From the NCBI GenBank assembly GCA_003116975.1, contig BGKB01000060.1, positions 62,001 through 126,000 on the forward strand: 64,000 bases of DNA, written 5' to 3'. The position numbers and the translations under genes are program-made. The notes beneath the pieces were generated by a model. It was not told where the DNA came from. It made no database searches and worked only from the letters and a program-made list of their open reading frames with translations. Numbering within the stretch: position 1 is the stretch's first letter; each line of letters opens with the position of its first letter. Origin of the DNA: Aurantiochytrium sp. KH105 (Eukaryota; Sar; Bigyra; Thraustochytrida; Thraustochytriidae). Shown here piece after piece: positions 1 to 9,267 of the stretch.

Positions 1-55
1 TGGCAATGTCCGTCCCCGCGGCCTCCAGCGAGGCCTTCTTTTCCTCAGAAGCCAT
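1..55 (-). CDS. 5' end of an unidentified gene running off the left edge
   Basis: Reading the minus strand from an ATG at 55, an open frame starts MASEEKKASLEAAGTDIA and continues to the window edge without a stop. The codons resemble those of neighbouring genes, and the ATG is followed by G (+4), as is common for eukaryotic starts. The 18 visible residues are charged and helical and match no family I can name. The gene would be divergent from the secreted-protein gene starting at 465, sharing a ~400 bp spacer. The alternative is a chance open stretch, so confidence is limited. Confidence 0.4.
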   Translation of the reverse strand, partial: MASEEKKASLEAAGTDIA

Positions 56-464
56 CTCTGTCACGCGGCCTCCGACGGACTGCCGCACGCGGCGCGACCT
101 GAGGCCTCGCAAGGTCTTGTGGCTCGCGACCGAGCTCGACGCTGTGCGAGCGACCGAGAGAGCAGCGAAACGATCCGTTGAGAGTTTCGCCGACTCCATC
201 CCTGTATACTAGGAGCCTACTTTCTACGTTTCCCCGTGTTTTCGCGAGTTACTCCGATTCCCCGGCGGGGCCACGCTGGCGAGGTTCTGGAGAAGGCGAG
301 CGACCCGACCCGACCCGACCTGACCCACGAGGGCTCGGGATGGAGAGAGCCCAAACTGGAGTCTCGTGAAGACGCAGACCAAATACAGAACCCCAAAATC
401 TGCATTGCCTAGACGATCTGGGAAGAGCATCCGAGGGTTTGGACAACGCCGGATAACACGGAAG
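56..464. other. Intergenic spacer between divergent genes
   Basis: No convincing gene. The short frames here are mutually overlapping and compositionally random. A run of five-base GACCC/GACCT units lies at about 302-325. This is probably the shared promoter/5' UTR of the left-edge gene and the gene at 465. Confidence 0.4.
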
Positions 465-869
465 ATGGGGAAAATGTCGAGACGGCTGCTGGTGGCCGCG
501 ATGCTTTTTCTCAGCGTCCTGGTGGCACTCGCGGCTGCGTCAGCCGCAGAGAGCGTGACACCACAAGCGGGTGAACAAGTTTTGGGCAAAGATACGGGGA
601 GTAACGCAAACGAGAATGGTGAAGTTCTCACGCTCCCGGGAGCGGCCTCGAGCGACGAAGGTCCAGTTCCCAAGCTCGAGGTGGGCGGCAAGCTCGTTTT
701 CGACACCCTGGGGCCGATTATTATCAATTCCGATGGCACCACGCGTCGGATTACGAACTGGGACAAGCTCACCGAGTATGAAAGGGAGCTAACTCTGCGA
801 AAAATTCGGCAGCGGAACAACGAGCGCCGCGAAAAACTCGAAGTGGACGCCGCTTCGAAGGAACTTTGA
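465..869 (+). CDS. Small secreted protein with conserved-looking C-terminal module
   Basis: The predicted protein has 134 residues. I chose the ATG at 465 because it puts a classic signal peptide at the N-terminus: MGKMSRR, then a hydrophobic core (about residues 6-24, rich in L/A/V), then an AASAAES cleavage-like region. An upstream in-frame ATG at 366 would bury that signal behind 33 basic residues. The middle is low-complexity. The C-terminal ~60 residues (LGPIIINSDGTTRRITNWDKL, then a charged helix containing LRKIRQRNNERREKL) are compact and look conserved. From memory, small fungal and algal hypothetical proteins carry a similar 'LGP..VN.DGT..RI.NW..MT..E...TLR.....RN' motif, which I could not check. 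Function is unknown; it is likely in the secretory pathway or extracellular. Confidence 0.7.
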   Translation: MGKMSRRLLVAAMLFLSVLVALAAASAAESVTPQAGEQVLGKDTGSNANENGEVLTLPGAASSDEGPVPKLEVGGKLVFDTLGPIIINSDGTTRRITNWDKLTEYERELTLRKIRQRNNERREKLEVDAASKEL

Positions 870-1169
870 GAACTCATTGGATCAGTCAAGTCTAGTTCAC
901 ATCTGAAAAAAAACAGAGCAAGGGCTGGCGGATCTCCGGATAGGTTCATCCCTTCTTTGACTTGGAGAGTCTAATCGTGATTTGCCGATCATCGCTCTCT
1001 CCCCTACGGCGCGCACCCCAACAGTACATATTGCGGAGAGCTCTACATGTAGCGGTCCCCGGAACATGGCCTTTCCTCTCCTCTCGTGGACAAAGGTAAG
1101 CAAGCCTTTGACGAGATTGTGCTTGATGTTACTGTTACGATAATGGTGTTGTGCACAAGCAAATGTTTG
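870..1169. other. Short intergenic gap between convergent genes
   Basis: This is 3' flanking DNA between a plus-strand and a minus-strand gene. No gene or repeat was recognised. It presumably holds both polyadenylation regions. Confidence 0.4.
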
Positions 1170-3575
1170 TTAGCTGTAAGTAGGCACGACCGAATCGTCC
1201 TGAGCCCGTTGCGACGCATCGAGCTCGCGCTGGACTCTGCGTAATCGATTGTTCATGGTCACATTGCTGAGGACGATCTTCCTCTTTTCTCGCTCCCAGT
1301 TGCGGTTTTCAGCATAGATCGACTGCAAAGTTTTTGTGGGCTTCGTATTGACGCCAAGGTTTTCCCGCAGTTTTGCCATCGATGCGCCATAAAACGCATG
1401 CATGATGCTCGAAAGCTCCTCTCGAGATATCACCAGTACATCAACCGTGGTGAGCGCTGTCACTGTAACCGGCGATGGTATTTCAAGATGGTTCTCGAGC
1501 ACTGTGAACTCCCCAGCGACCTGGCCGCGCCCAATGATGCTCACCTCAAAATCGCGCCGAGACTCAATCTTTTCTGGCGTCGATTTTCGCAAGCCCGATT
1601 TCGGTGATACGTTAGAGGAGATCCCGGCTTGAAAAGGCAATTTTTGCGAATTGGCGTCATCCAAAAGGGCACTGTATGAAGTAGCGCGTATAGGATGCTC
1701 CTGTACCGGCGCAGTCCCGCTTACATCGACCTCTTTGGAAATCCGGCAAACGCCGCAGTCAACAAAGAAGAGATCACTTGCAGGTTTGCCCTGCGCAATG
1801 AGGATGGTTCCAGAAGCAAACTGCTGAAGCATGGCCATCTTTGCAAGCTTTTCTAGATTTGCTTGGTCCCAATCCGCAAAGATGCTACTTCGTCGAAACG
1901 ATTCGATACGGTGCCCAATTTGCCAAGAGCGATACGCGTCTAGTGTTTTGCTCGCTGAAGGGGACGTCTTGAACACGAGGAACTCTGCGTCCTTCTCGAC
2001 GAATATCGATGCTCTTCTCTTTCGCATGTTTCGGTCCGTCTGACCGCGATTTATCCTATCCTTAGATTTGCAAGAGACTTCAGCGCTTTCTCCCTCTCTT
2101 TCTTCTCTCCCATCAGGCCCTTCCGCTTGCCCTTCTTCTTCTTGTTCTTGTTCTTCTTGTTCTTCGAAACCCTCTTCCTCCTCCATTTCAGAGTACGCTG
2201 CGAGAGGGAGCTCGGGTGACCCGTCGCCGCCACTTGGATTGGACGCGCTTCCATCACCAATTTCTCCAAAGCTCACGCCCGGGCGGAGCCGTGCGACGGT
2301 GATCTCTTCTGGCGGAGGCTTGGTCACGAATTCCTGCAGGTCGTCGAGGACGGATCGCCGCGAAGCGCCTTTCCCATGAAATGTCTCACGCACGGAATCG
2401 GCGCTCTGGCCAACGACGCGATCTGCAGCGCCCCCACCACCCTCATGAACGCTCTTGCGCACCGATACCTCTCCTGAAAGGATTACAAACATCGAGCTTC
2501 CTATGTCTCCCTGCTTAAAGACGTACTTGCCGCCGGGAATTTCGATATACTGGGCAAGTCCAGCGAGACCTCGCAGAATTTCTAATGGAACTGATTTGAA
2601 GAGGACGAGTTCTCGTAGCTCGGCGCAAATGTTCTCGATATTTTCGCCGTGTCTTGTCCGCACGTCGCTATTGAGGAGAGCTGCCAACGCGGACCTGCCG
2701 ACTTTGCTCTGGCCCATCGCTGCAAGCTTCTTGTATTCCTCGGCAGCATTGCACGATTTAAGCTCGAAGAGTCGTGCTGTCCTGCGCTTGTTTGCGCGCA
2801 TATGCCGATGCACCGCGGCGCGTTCGTAGTCACTCATCGCTTGTGCAAAGTGTCCGAGCTTTCTGTGCAAGAGTGCGCGGTTTCCCAGGTATTCGGCAGA
2901 GTGCGCTGCGTCGCGAACAATGGCAGCATCAAGATCAGCAATGGCTGCTTTATAGTTGCCTAAGCGAGCGCGCATTTCAGATCGATTGAAGTATGCGGGC
3001 CCGTTGTGGGGCATCGCACGAATGGCCGCCGTATAGTCTGCCAGCGCATGCTCATCCCTACCTAGGTGCGCTTCGGCAAAAGCTTTGCAAAAGTGCGCCT
3101 TGAAGGCCTCGGATCTTGTCAGATGGGCAGATCCTGAAGCCAAGGCGCTGGATAGTCGTTTTGTCTCCTTTTCCCAGTAGTTGGCAGTCCGGTGAGCACC
3201 TTCTCGAGCGGAGAGGTCGCCCGCGTGCGACCCAAAGATCTCCATTGACTTGGTTTGCAGCAGCCATGGGAAGTCTCGCGTGGCCTGTGCGTCGCCCGTG
3301 CCCTTTGAGCCGGTTCCTTTTGGTTTTCGGAGCGCAAGCTTTTTCATTTGGAGCTTCTTGACAGCTCTGCTGTCTTTGTCGCCGGCAGAGTTAGACTTGT
3401 CTCCAAGGTCTAGATCGCTCGAGGCCGAGACGACTGGCAAGACTTTCGCAGATTGAACGGCCCTTACAAGCATCTTTCCTTGCGACACTCTGCTTGGTTT
3501 TTCCGCCGCATGCTTGTTCAACTGCGCGAAGAGCGAGTCAACAGAGCTCCGTCGCGGACCCCTCCCCTCGGACAT
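1170..3575 (-). CDS. TPR and tandem cyclic-nucleotide-binding domain protein
   Basis: The protein has 801 residues from the ATG at 3575; the frame stays open further upstream but only from a GTG. Order of parts: basic/Ser-rich N-terminus; TPR-like helices at about 155-260 (YTAAIRAMPHNGPAYFNRSE and YERAAVHRH); a first cNMP-binding fold at about 325-545 (GGKYVFKQGDIGSSMFVILSGEV, later GVSFGEIG); and a second at about 555-735 (FASGTILIAQGKPASDLFFV, GRGQVAGEFTVLEN). A basic coiled tail ends the protein. The first domain is split by an acidic Glu-rich insertion (about 460-500) where the phosphate-binding cassette should close, resuming at KRRASIFVEKDAEFLVF. In the second domain the usual cassette arginine is not evident. 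Fold assignment is secure. Actual nucleotide binding is doubtful, and a scaffold or regulatory role is inference. Confidence 0.85.
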   Translation of the reverse strand: MSEGRGPRRSSVDSLFAQLNKHAAEKPSRVSQGKMLVRAVQSAKVLPVVSASSDLDLGDKSNSAGDKDSRAVKKLQMKKLALRKPKGTGSKGTGDAQATRDFPWLLQTKSMEIFGSHAGDLSAREGAHRTANYWEKETKRLSSALASGSAHLTRSEAFKAHFCKAFAEAHLGRDEHALADYTAAIRAMPHNGPAYFNRSEMRARLGNYKAAIADLDAAIVRDAAHSAEYLGNRALLHRKLGHFAQAMSDYERAAVHRHMRANKRRTARLFELKSCNAAEEYKKLAAMGQSKVGRSALAALLNSDVRTRHGENIENICAELRELVLFKSVPLEILRGLAGLAQYIEIPGGKYVFKQGDIGSSMFVILSGEVSVRKSVHEGGGGAADRVVGQSADSVRETFHGKGASRRSVLDDLQEFVTKPPPEEITVARLRPGVSFGEIGDGSASNPSGGDGSPELPLAAYSEMEEEEGFEEQEEQEQEEEGQAEGPDGREEREGESAEVSCKSKDRINRGQTDRNMRKRRASIFVEKDAEFLVFKTSPSASKTLDAYRSWQIGHRIESFRRSSIFADWDQANLEKLAKMAMLQQFASGTILIAQGKPASDLFFVDCGVCRISKEVDVSGTAPVQEHPIRATSYSALLDDANSQKLPFQAGISSNVSPKSGLRKSTPEKIESRRDFEVSIIGRGQVAGEFTVLENHLEIPSPVTVTALTTVDVLVISREELSSIMHAFYGASMAKLRENLGVNTKPTKTLQSIYAENRNWEREKRKIVLSNVTMNNRLRRVQRELDASQRAQDDSVVPTYS

Positions 3576-4027
3576 CTTTGCGGTGAGCCAGCCAGTTAGC
3601 CGAGCTGGCTTCCGCAGCTGCCTCTCCTGTCCAGCGAGACGAAGCGGATCGACAGGCAAGCCGCAATGGCAGAACAAAAGGCTGTCCACCTGCAAGCTGT
3701 CGCGCCGCGTACGGCTTTCCCTCGACCACGCTTCAAGCTGTCTCCGAAGGAGCCCGCGCCGCCACGTTCCAAAGTTCTCGCGAAATAAGAACCAACACAC
3801 AAGAAAGAAAGGTGTGTACTATGATGTTCTCACGGGTTTCCACATGTTCGAGATCGTGGAAATGAAGCAAGGAGCAAGAGAGAGCATAGCTGGGGGCAAT
3901 GAATGTTTCCTTGTTGTGTGCGCAGAGTCATTCGCCGTTACAAGCGCACGTAGAATTTTATTGAAACAGAACAACAAAATCTCGATTCTCAACTTTTTCT
4001 TTTCTTCTCTCGAGTCCTTAACAGACG
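3576..4027. other. Intergenic region upstream of the TPR/CNB gene
   Basis: This gap lies between the start of the minus-strand TPR/CNB gene and the 3' end of the next minus-strand gene. It becomes AT-richer near 3950-4010, which suits a 3' end. No gene was seen. Confidence 0.35.
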
Positions 4028-7000
4028 CTATGATTCAGGTGCGCGACGAGCGCGTGAGAAATCCGCAAGGCCTAACTTAACCGGGGTGGCTGCATTCGAC
4101 AGGAGACTTGGCACCGTGTCTGGCTCAAGAGTGTCCACAACGAATCGCGCGAGCTCTTCGCTGGTGGCGCAAGAATTCGGAGCATTTTCGAGCACAACCG
4201 ACATGGGCACCTCAACCTTTTGTGAGAGGCTCGCTCGTGGGTTGAAGACAGTGAGAATCATATCCTCACCGCTCATATCAACGGCAACCATCATCCTTTC
4301 ACCGCCAATATGCACGGCGGTGCGAAGGACGCGGCCGAGGTTGGAAGGCGTTGCAACAAGAGCGCGATCCCGTGCTTCCCACGCTGCATCGAGACTTGTA
4401 CCTTGGTCAATGCATTCACCCGCAAGCTCCGCAGACTTGGCAAGCCCGACGGCTTGATTGAGGGGTGCCGGGTTATCGAGTTGAGACTGCACATGCTCGA
4501 GGGTCTTGAGCAGAAATTCGCGGTGCTCAGCCGCACTCTGGGACTCCCGCGATGCCGGACGGTCCTCGCGAGAGCCAGGACGACGATCGTCATAGTTGCC
4601 GTCGACAGTAGGAACCTGGTCCGCGGCTCTTGAGCGAGGGCTTCGCTTCCGACCCGCCATGAGAGGCTTGCCGCTGACCTGTGGCTGGACATACGGGCTG
4701 CTCCAATCCACGCTCTTAAGATCGCGCGGGCTTAAGAGCTTGGACACGAAGGCCTGCGTAGACGATCTTCTTGCACCACCTCCAGAGCCAGGAAGTGCAG
4801 CGCTACGACCGTTGCTTCGTTTGGATTTACGCGGCTGAGGTGTAGACTTGATGTCGCTGGTGAGCGCCGCTTCTGTGATGTGGACCTTGGCCTGCGCAGA
4901 GATCATGTGCGCAAGAGGATGGCCGTGCTCCAGGTTCGGGTTGCGGTAGAGATCTCGGAAAAAAGAATTCTCGCGCTCACGCAACTCCTGTTGAAATTCG
5001 CTTGGAAGATCGGAAACCTCCTCAAAGGTTGCGGCGTTCAAACCTCCCGTATCACTGGAAAGTTGAGCCTCCGCAAGCTCGGACTCGCGCTTCTGAAGCG
5101 CTTCGAGTACAGGTTCCGATTTGCAAACTGCAATAGAGGCGAGGCTCTTTTCGTCAATTCGCGGAGGCATCGATGGACCCGCCATTTTTGCAAGTCTGGT
5201 GCCTGGGTTCGCACTCGATGTTATGAATTGTTGCGCTTGACGCTTTCGCTCGCGCTCTTTACGTCTCTGGTCCTTGCGCTCGCGCCGTTGTCGTGTCGTG
5301 CGCTCAATGTGCTCTGCTTGGGCGCGGACATTCTTGGCATGAAGCCGATGGGCTCGAATTTCAGGGTCCTCGTTGGCGGTCCCCGTGAGTTCGTCAAACT
5401 GCCGCTGCAGCTCCTTGGCGAAGATGTCTTGCTTGGCAGCACTTGCTACCTGCGCAAACACGAGGTAGCAGTCCTCGCACACTGCGCTCGTCTTGTAGAG
5501 AAACATAGGGTCTTTGCGGTATCGGCGATAGTCAGCGCAAGCGAGATGCGGATGGGCTTCGCGGATAATGGGAGGAATTTCAATGTCTTCCTGAGCGATG
5601 ACGACCTTGGAGCGGTCTTTGGCGGTTCGAATGACTTCTCTCAAGTCTTCCAAAGGACCCAGACCGATGTTGCCCACGACGCGGACGAGCTCTCTTGAAG
5701 GGGGCCACTCGATCTGCAAACCCGACTGAGGTCGACGGTTGCGCCTGGACGCGCTCTCTTTCTTCTTCTCGAGAGCTGCGCCATGTGCTTCACCCTCGTC
5801 GTCGTCGCCATCGCTGCAGCCACCTTCATCTCCGCTGTCTTGATTGCTGCTGTTGCCTTCTTTCTCACGGGAAGAAAGTCGGCGGCGGGACCTCGCGCAT
5901 GCATTATTTGCGGCCAGAATGGTCATGAACTGCTCGAAATGCGCCACAATCGTCTTGTACGGAACACGATAGAATCGATCCATAAGCACACTTCCTCGGC
6001 AGCTGCGGCAGGTGCTCGTTTGAATTGCGACGACATTTTCCGACAGGTTCGCGTGGGGCCCATCCTGGTCGCTTCTCTTGGCGATACGGCCATCGAACCC
6101 GCTCGAAGATTCCGGCGGGCGGATCTCGTCCAGAGGGAGATGCGTGCCAGCGGCGCGGCTCGCCTGATTGGTGCTGAACGCCCGCTGCACAACCTCGGGC
6201 ACTTCGCAATGTGGCAAGAGGCTGACGGGTCCCTTTGAACTCGGGACGATTTGCCTTCGAGGGGGCATTCCAAACGACGAAAGCGAGCTGACCGAAGACG
6301 TCGCCCCGACACGTGATGCAGGCGCAGCTAGTGATCCGGCATCTGCTGAAGCCGGCGCAGGAAAGCTTTGTGCAAGGCGCAATGAGGAGCACCAGAGAAG
6401 CCACACGCGGTCGTTGCCATCTACCTTGAAGTTAGCTGCCATACGCGAAATACTGAATTTGCGGAAAGATACCTCTGCGACGTGGTTGACAATATCCTCG
6501 CAGACGCGCTGGATTGCCAGTGGGAGATGCGCGCCACGCACAGGCGCCGCGCGACTGTAGTGGTCCGGACCTTCATAGGTCACGGCCCGTTCGTAGAGGC
6601 TGTACTTGGCGTCGGTAAGGTGGCGCATATTTTCTCTGCGCTCAAGCAATAGAATTTTGGGTGACCACGCGCCGCGAATGACCATATTGCGCGTTCCCTT
6701 GGGCTCAATGAACTTCTGCAAAATGCCATTGTCGACCTTTTCGCGCTTGTACAAAAAGTCGCGAAGGGTTTGCCGATCGAAATATTCGATGGTCGTTTTG
6801 CCCGACTCTGCATTTGTACTCAAATAGCAGGCAACAATGTCAGAAGCCAAGGAGTTGCGCGTGAATGTCTCCTCGATGCGGATATTGCTCAAATTGTACC
6901 TCGATTTCTTCTTGATGTGTCCAGATCTGCTCGTAAAGTACCACGTTGCCGGCTGTCGAAACTCGTAGATGACCGTGTCTGGTATATTAATCTTTGGACC

Positions 7001-7099
7001 GCAGTCGAGCTCATCGCGAGTCCAGAGAAAGTGATACAAGTTTTTGATTACGCCGTCGCCTTCGAGTGGCAGCCGCGTCAGCGACACACCAGACGTCAT
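4028..7099 (-). CDS. Large protein of unknown function (1023 aa) with paired CxxC motifs
   Basis: One uninterrupted frame runs from the ATG at 7099. The N-terminal ~240 residues look like a structured, conserved domain with stretches such as FIEPKGTRNMVIRGAWSPK and YERAVTYEGPDHYSR, ending in DGNDRVWLLWCSSLRL. Two CxxC pairs follow, CRSC at about 370 and CEDC at about 550, the latter inside HLACADYRRYRKDPMFLY. They could form zinc sites but are far apart. Other parts are an acidic Asp/Glu/Gly/Ser stretch, a highly charged coiled coil (about 610-650, KDQRRKERERKRQAQQ), a Ser/Arg/Pro-rich linker, and a C-terminal beta-rich segment (GGERMMVAVDMSGEDMILTVF). I recall similar uncharacterised proteins in other flagellated protists, but that is a memory-based impression. 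Function unknown; a cytoskeletal or ciliary role is possible but unsupported here. Confidence 0.75.
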   Translation of the reverse strand: MTSGVSLTRLPLEGDGVIKNLYHFLWTRDELDCGPKINIPDTVIYEFRQPATWYFTSRSGHIKKKSRYNLSNIRIEETFTRNSLASDIVACYLSTNAESGKTTIEYFDRQTLRDFLYKREKVDNGILQKFIEPKGTRNMVIRGAWSPKILLLERRENMRHLTDAKYSLYERAVTYEGPDHYSRAAPVRGAHLPLAIQRVCEDIVNHVAEVSFRKFSISRMAANFKVDGNDRVWLLWCSSLRLAQSFPAPASADAGSLAAPASRVGATSSVSSLSSFGMPPRRQIVPSSKGPVSLLPHCEVPEVVQRAFSTNQASRAAGTHLPLDEIRPPESSSGFDGRIAKRSDQDGPHANLSENVVAIQTSTCRSCRGSVLMDRFYRVPYKTIVAHFEQFMTILAANNACARSRRRLSSREKEGNSSNQDSGDEGGCSDGDDDEGEAHGAALEKKKESASRRNRRPQSGLQIEWPPSRELVRVVGNIGLGPLEDLREVIRTAKDRSKVVIAQEDIEIPPIIREAHPHLACADYRRYRKDPMFLYKTSAVCEDCYLVFAQVASAAKQDIFAKELQRQFDELTGTANEDPEIRAHRLHAKNVRAQAEHIERTTRQRRERKDQRRKERERKRQAQQFITSSANPGTRLAKMAGPSMPPRIDEKSLASIAVCKSEPVLEALQKRESELAEAQLSSDTGGLNAATFEEVSDLPSEFQQELRERENSFFRDLYRNPNLEHGHPLAHMISAQAKVHITEAALTSDIKSTPQPRKSKRSNGRSAALPGSGGGARRSSTQAFVSKLLSPRDLKSVDWSSPYVQPQVSGKPLMAGRKRSPRSRAADQVPTVDGNYDDRRPGSREDRPASRESQSAAEHREFLLKTLEHVQSQLDNPAPLNQAVGLAKSAELAGECIDQGTSLDAAWEARDRALVATPSNLGRVLRTAVHIGGERMMVAVDMSGEDMILTVFNPRASLSQKVEVPMSVVLENAPNSCATSEELARFVVDTLEPDTVPSLLSNAATPVKLGLADFSRARRAPES

Positions 7100-7782
7100 A
7101 GCTTCTTACGAACGCACGCCACGTACGCTCACACGTACACACGCACGCAGAGACGCAGACCCTTGGAGGCGCCGCGTTCGCCTCCGCGCCTCTGTGCGCG
7201 TGACTCGAGCTTTGGCCAAACTTCGATATCAAGACGCGCTCCGTCTCGCGTTCGACGTGCGAGCCGTCTCTGCCGGCACGCCTCGTGCTTCACCCCAAAA
7301 CTATCTCAAAGATGGGTGAGATATATAGACAGCTTCGACGGACTGACTCACTCACTCACTCACTAACTCACTAACTCCCTGAGTGATTCATGGACTCTTG
7401 TCGAAGTTGCCGCAACCCCAAATCGCGTAACGGATCGTTCATCTTGAGATTCCATTCAACATATTTTTCTTACAAGACTTGCTACAATCGAAAACAAAAT
7501 TGATATTGCTAATTTCTGAATCTGGTAAGAACAAGATCGAGGCAGGGCAACTACCACTCTTTTTTTTCAGAGGTGTAAGCAAGCAAGTGAGCAAGCAAGC
7601 AAGAAGCCCACCAGACCAAATCTCCATCAAGGCGTGAAGCGCACAGCGTTGATCTGGCCTTGGCTCGCCAGCCGACGTTGCCAACCAATACTCTGCGCTC
7701 GCACGTGAGGCAGAAAGGCTCTGCTCGTGGACGCGGATTCGGGCAGCCAGCGAGCCAGCCAGGCGAAGACGAGCGTAGTAGC
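7100..7782. promoter_or_regulatory. Divergent spacer between the 1023-aa gene and a membrane-protein gene
   Basis: About 680 bp separates two outward-facing genes. It contains an (ACTC)n tract at about 7341-7380 and a GCAAG-rich stretch at about 7575-7600. No gene was recognised. It most likely holds both promoters and 5' UTRs. Confidence 0.4.
7341..7380. repeat. (CTCA)n-type tetranucleotide microsatellite
   Basis: CTCA units, some degenerate to CTAA, run for about 40 bp in the divergent spacer. Confidence 0.7.
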
Positions 7783-9267
7783 ATGCTCGGGAGTGGAAAT
7801 GAGCGAGGGGACGGGCGGCCCGAAGCGCACGGCTCGGCCGACCAGCACAACTCCGACGACAACAACAACTACATGAGCAAAAACAACAACAACGAGGAGG
7901 ATGCTAGCGCGAAGCGCGACGAGCTCCAGGGCTCAGATGTAGAGAGCAATCGCGCGGACGCAAAGCGGAAGAAGTCTGTATGGTCGCGCGATTCCATGAG
8001 GTCGTGGCATAGCGGCGCCGGCTCGCGACGCCCGCTGGACAAGGTGCTCCATGAGCAGCCGCATCCACTGCGCCACGTACATAATCTACACAATTTGAGG
8101 GAGAACATTACAAGTCTGCAGCGGACTGGTGACAACGAAATCGTCTTTTACCCCGGCGAGTTTGATGGCGAACTGGTGTGGCACACGCGGCACCACCGCA
8201 AGAATCGTTTCCCAATGATCGAGGCGCACACAGACGAAACATTTGTCCAGCGTACCACCTTGAACCTTGTCAACGTGGAGATTGACAACGTATCATGGTG
8301 GGTTGCACATGTCTTTACGTGGGGTTCCGTCCTCTGGGTCGTAAACGCAGTGTACTTAATGTGGCCCGTGGAGAACGAGAAGGAAAATCTAGTCATCACT
8401 GCTATAACGGCCTTTTTCGGAGGGTTTGTCTTCGAGTTTGGGGCATACTTTGCCGTATTGGAAGCAATTAACCCACGACGCCACCTAGAATTCGGATATA
8501 GGGTTGCTCACATTGGCAAGAGCCCGATTCACGGCAACTCAAAGCAAATGCTACATTTGTTTCCCCACGTTGAAAATGAGCGCAAGAACTGGCGCTGGTT
8601 TGCCCTTGAATTTGGCGACACGGGAAAGTGCGCTGCAAGTGTGCAATTCGTCGGGGCGACCTTCTTCTTGGTTGCGGTGACGCTGGCGCTGCCGAACGCG
8701 AGTGCCAGCGACATTCTCATTCCTTCGACCCACTTTGTGGTGCAAGACATTTTCGTCTGGGGTTTTCAGGTCCTCGGCTCCCTTTGCTTTTTGTACGCAG
8801 GAATTATTCTTATGCGCGAGTGTCAATATGCGTGGTACATGCCCAACCTAGGCTCGCTCGGCTGGCACGCTAACTTTTGGAATACGATTGGAGCGCTCGG
8901 TTTTCTCTTTTGCGCCATCTTTGGGTTTCTCGACAACGTAAACGGGCGTACCGTGTGCTGCCAGTTCTACGGCACATATCTGTCAACATTTTGGGGCTCA
9001 ATCGGCTTTCTCAATGGCTCAATTCTCATGGTCATTGAAGTTGCCAATAAACACCCGTACCCGACCCCCTCATTTTTGCGGGTTTTCACGACTCCTACTG
9101 CCCAGGCAGCCGAGAAAAAGGCTAGACGCGAGGCGGCCAAAGCGCGCACAGAAAAGACCGGGGCTGATGGAGAGCTCGCCAAGGACTCGTCCTCATCGTC
9201 GAGCGCTAGCGCCAGTACCAACGAAGGCTTGAAGAATCTCTCCAGACCCGAGTCTTGTCCTGTTTGA
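7783..9267 (+). CDS. Six-TM membrane protein, tandem paralogue A
   Basis: The protein has 494 residues from the first ATG in frame. The N-terminus is hydrophilic, with an Asn/Asp-rich run and a basic segment. The conserved core starts near GDNEIVFYPGEFDGELVWH and HHRKNRFPM. About six hydrophobic segments follow, for example around WWVAHVFTWGSVLWVVNAVY, ITAFFGGFVFEFGAYFAVLE, FVGATFFLVAVTLAL, WGFQVLGSLCFLYAGIILM, NTIGALGFLFCAIFGFL and TFWGSIGFLNGSILMVIE, ending in NKHPYPTPSF. A charged Ser-rich tail closes the protein. The next gene is clearly paralogous across the whole core. I do not recognise a named family; a resemblance to fungal 'integral membrane protein' sequences with FWGS and KHP signatures is recollection only. 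Localisation and substrate are unknown. Confidence 0.85.
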   Translation: MLGSGNERGDGRPEAHGSADQHNSDDNNNYMSKNNNNEEDASAKRDELQGSDVESNRADAKRKKSVWSRDSMRSWHSGAGSRRPLDKVLHEQPHPLRHVHNLHNLRENITSLQRTGDNEIVFYPGEFDGELVWHTRHHRKNRFPMIEAHTDETFVQRTTLNLVNVEIDNVSWWVAHVFTWGSVLWVVNAVYLMWPVENEKENLVITAITAFFGGFVFEFGAYFAVLEAINPRRHLEFGYRVAHIGKSPIHGNSKQMLHLFPHVENERKNWRWFALEFGDTGKCAASVQFVGATFFLVAVTLALPNASASDILIPSTHFVVQDIFVWGFQVLGSLCFLYAGIILMRECQYAWYMPNLGSLGWHANFWNTIGALGFLFCAIFGFLDNVNGRTVCCQFYGTYLSTFWGSIGFLNGSILMVIEVANKHPYPTPSFLRVFTTPTAQAAEKKARREAAKARTEKTGADGELAKDSSSSSSASASTNEGLKNLSRPESCPV

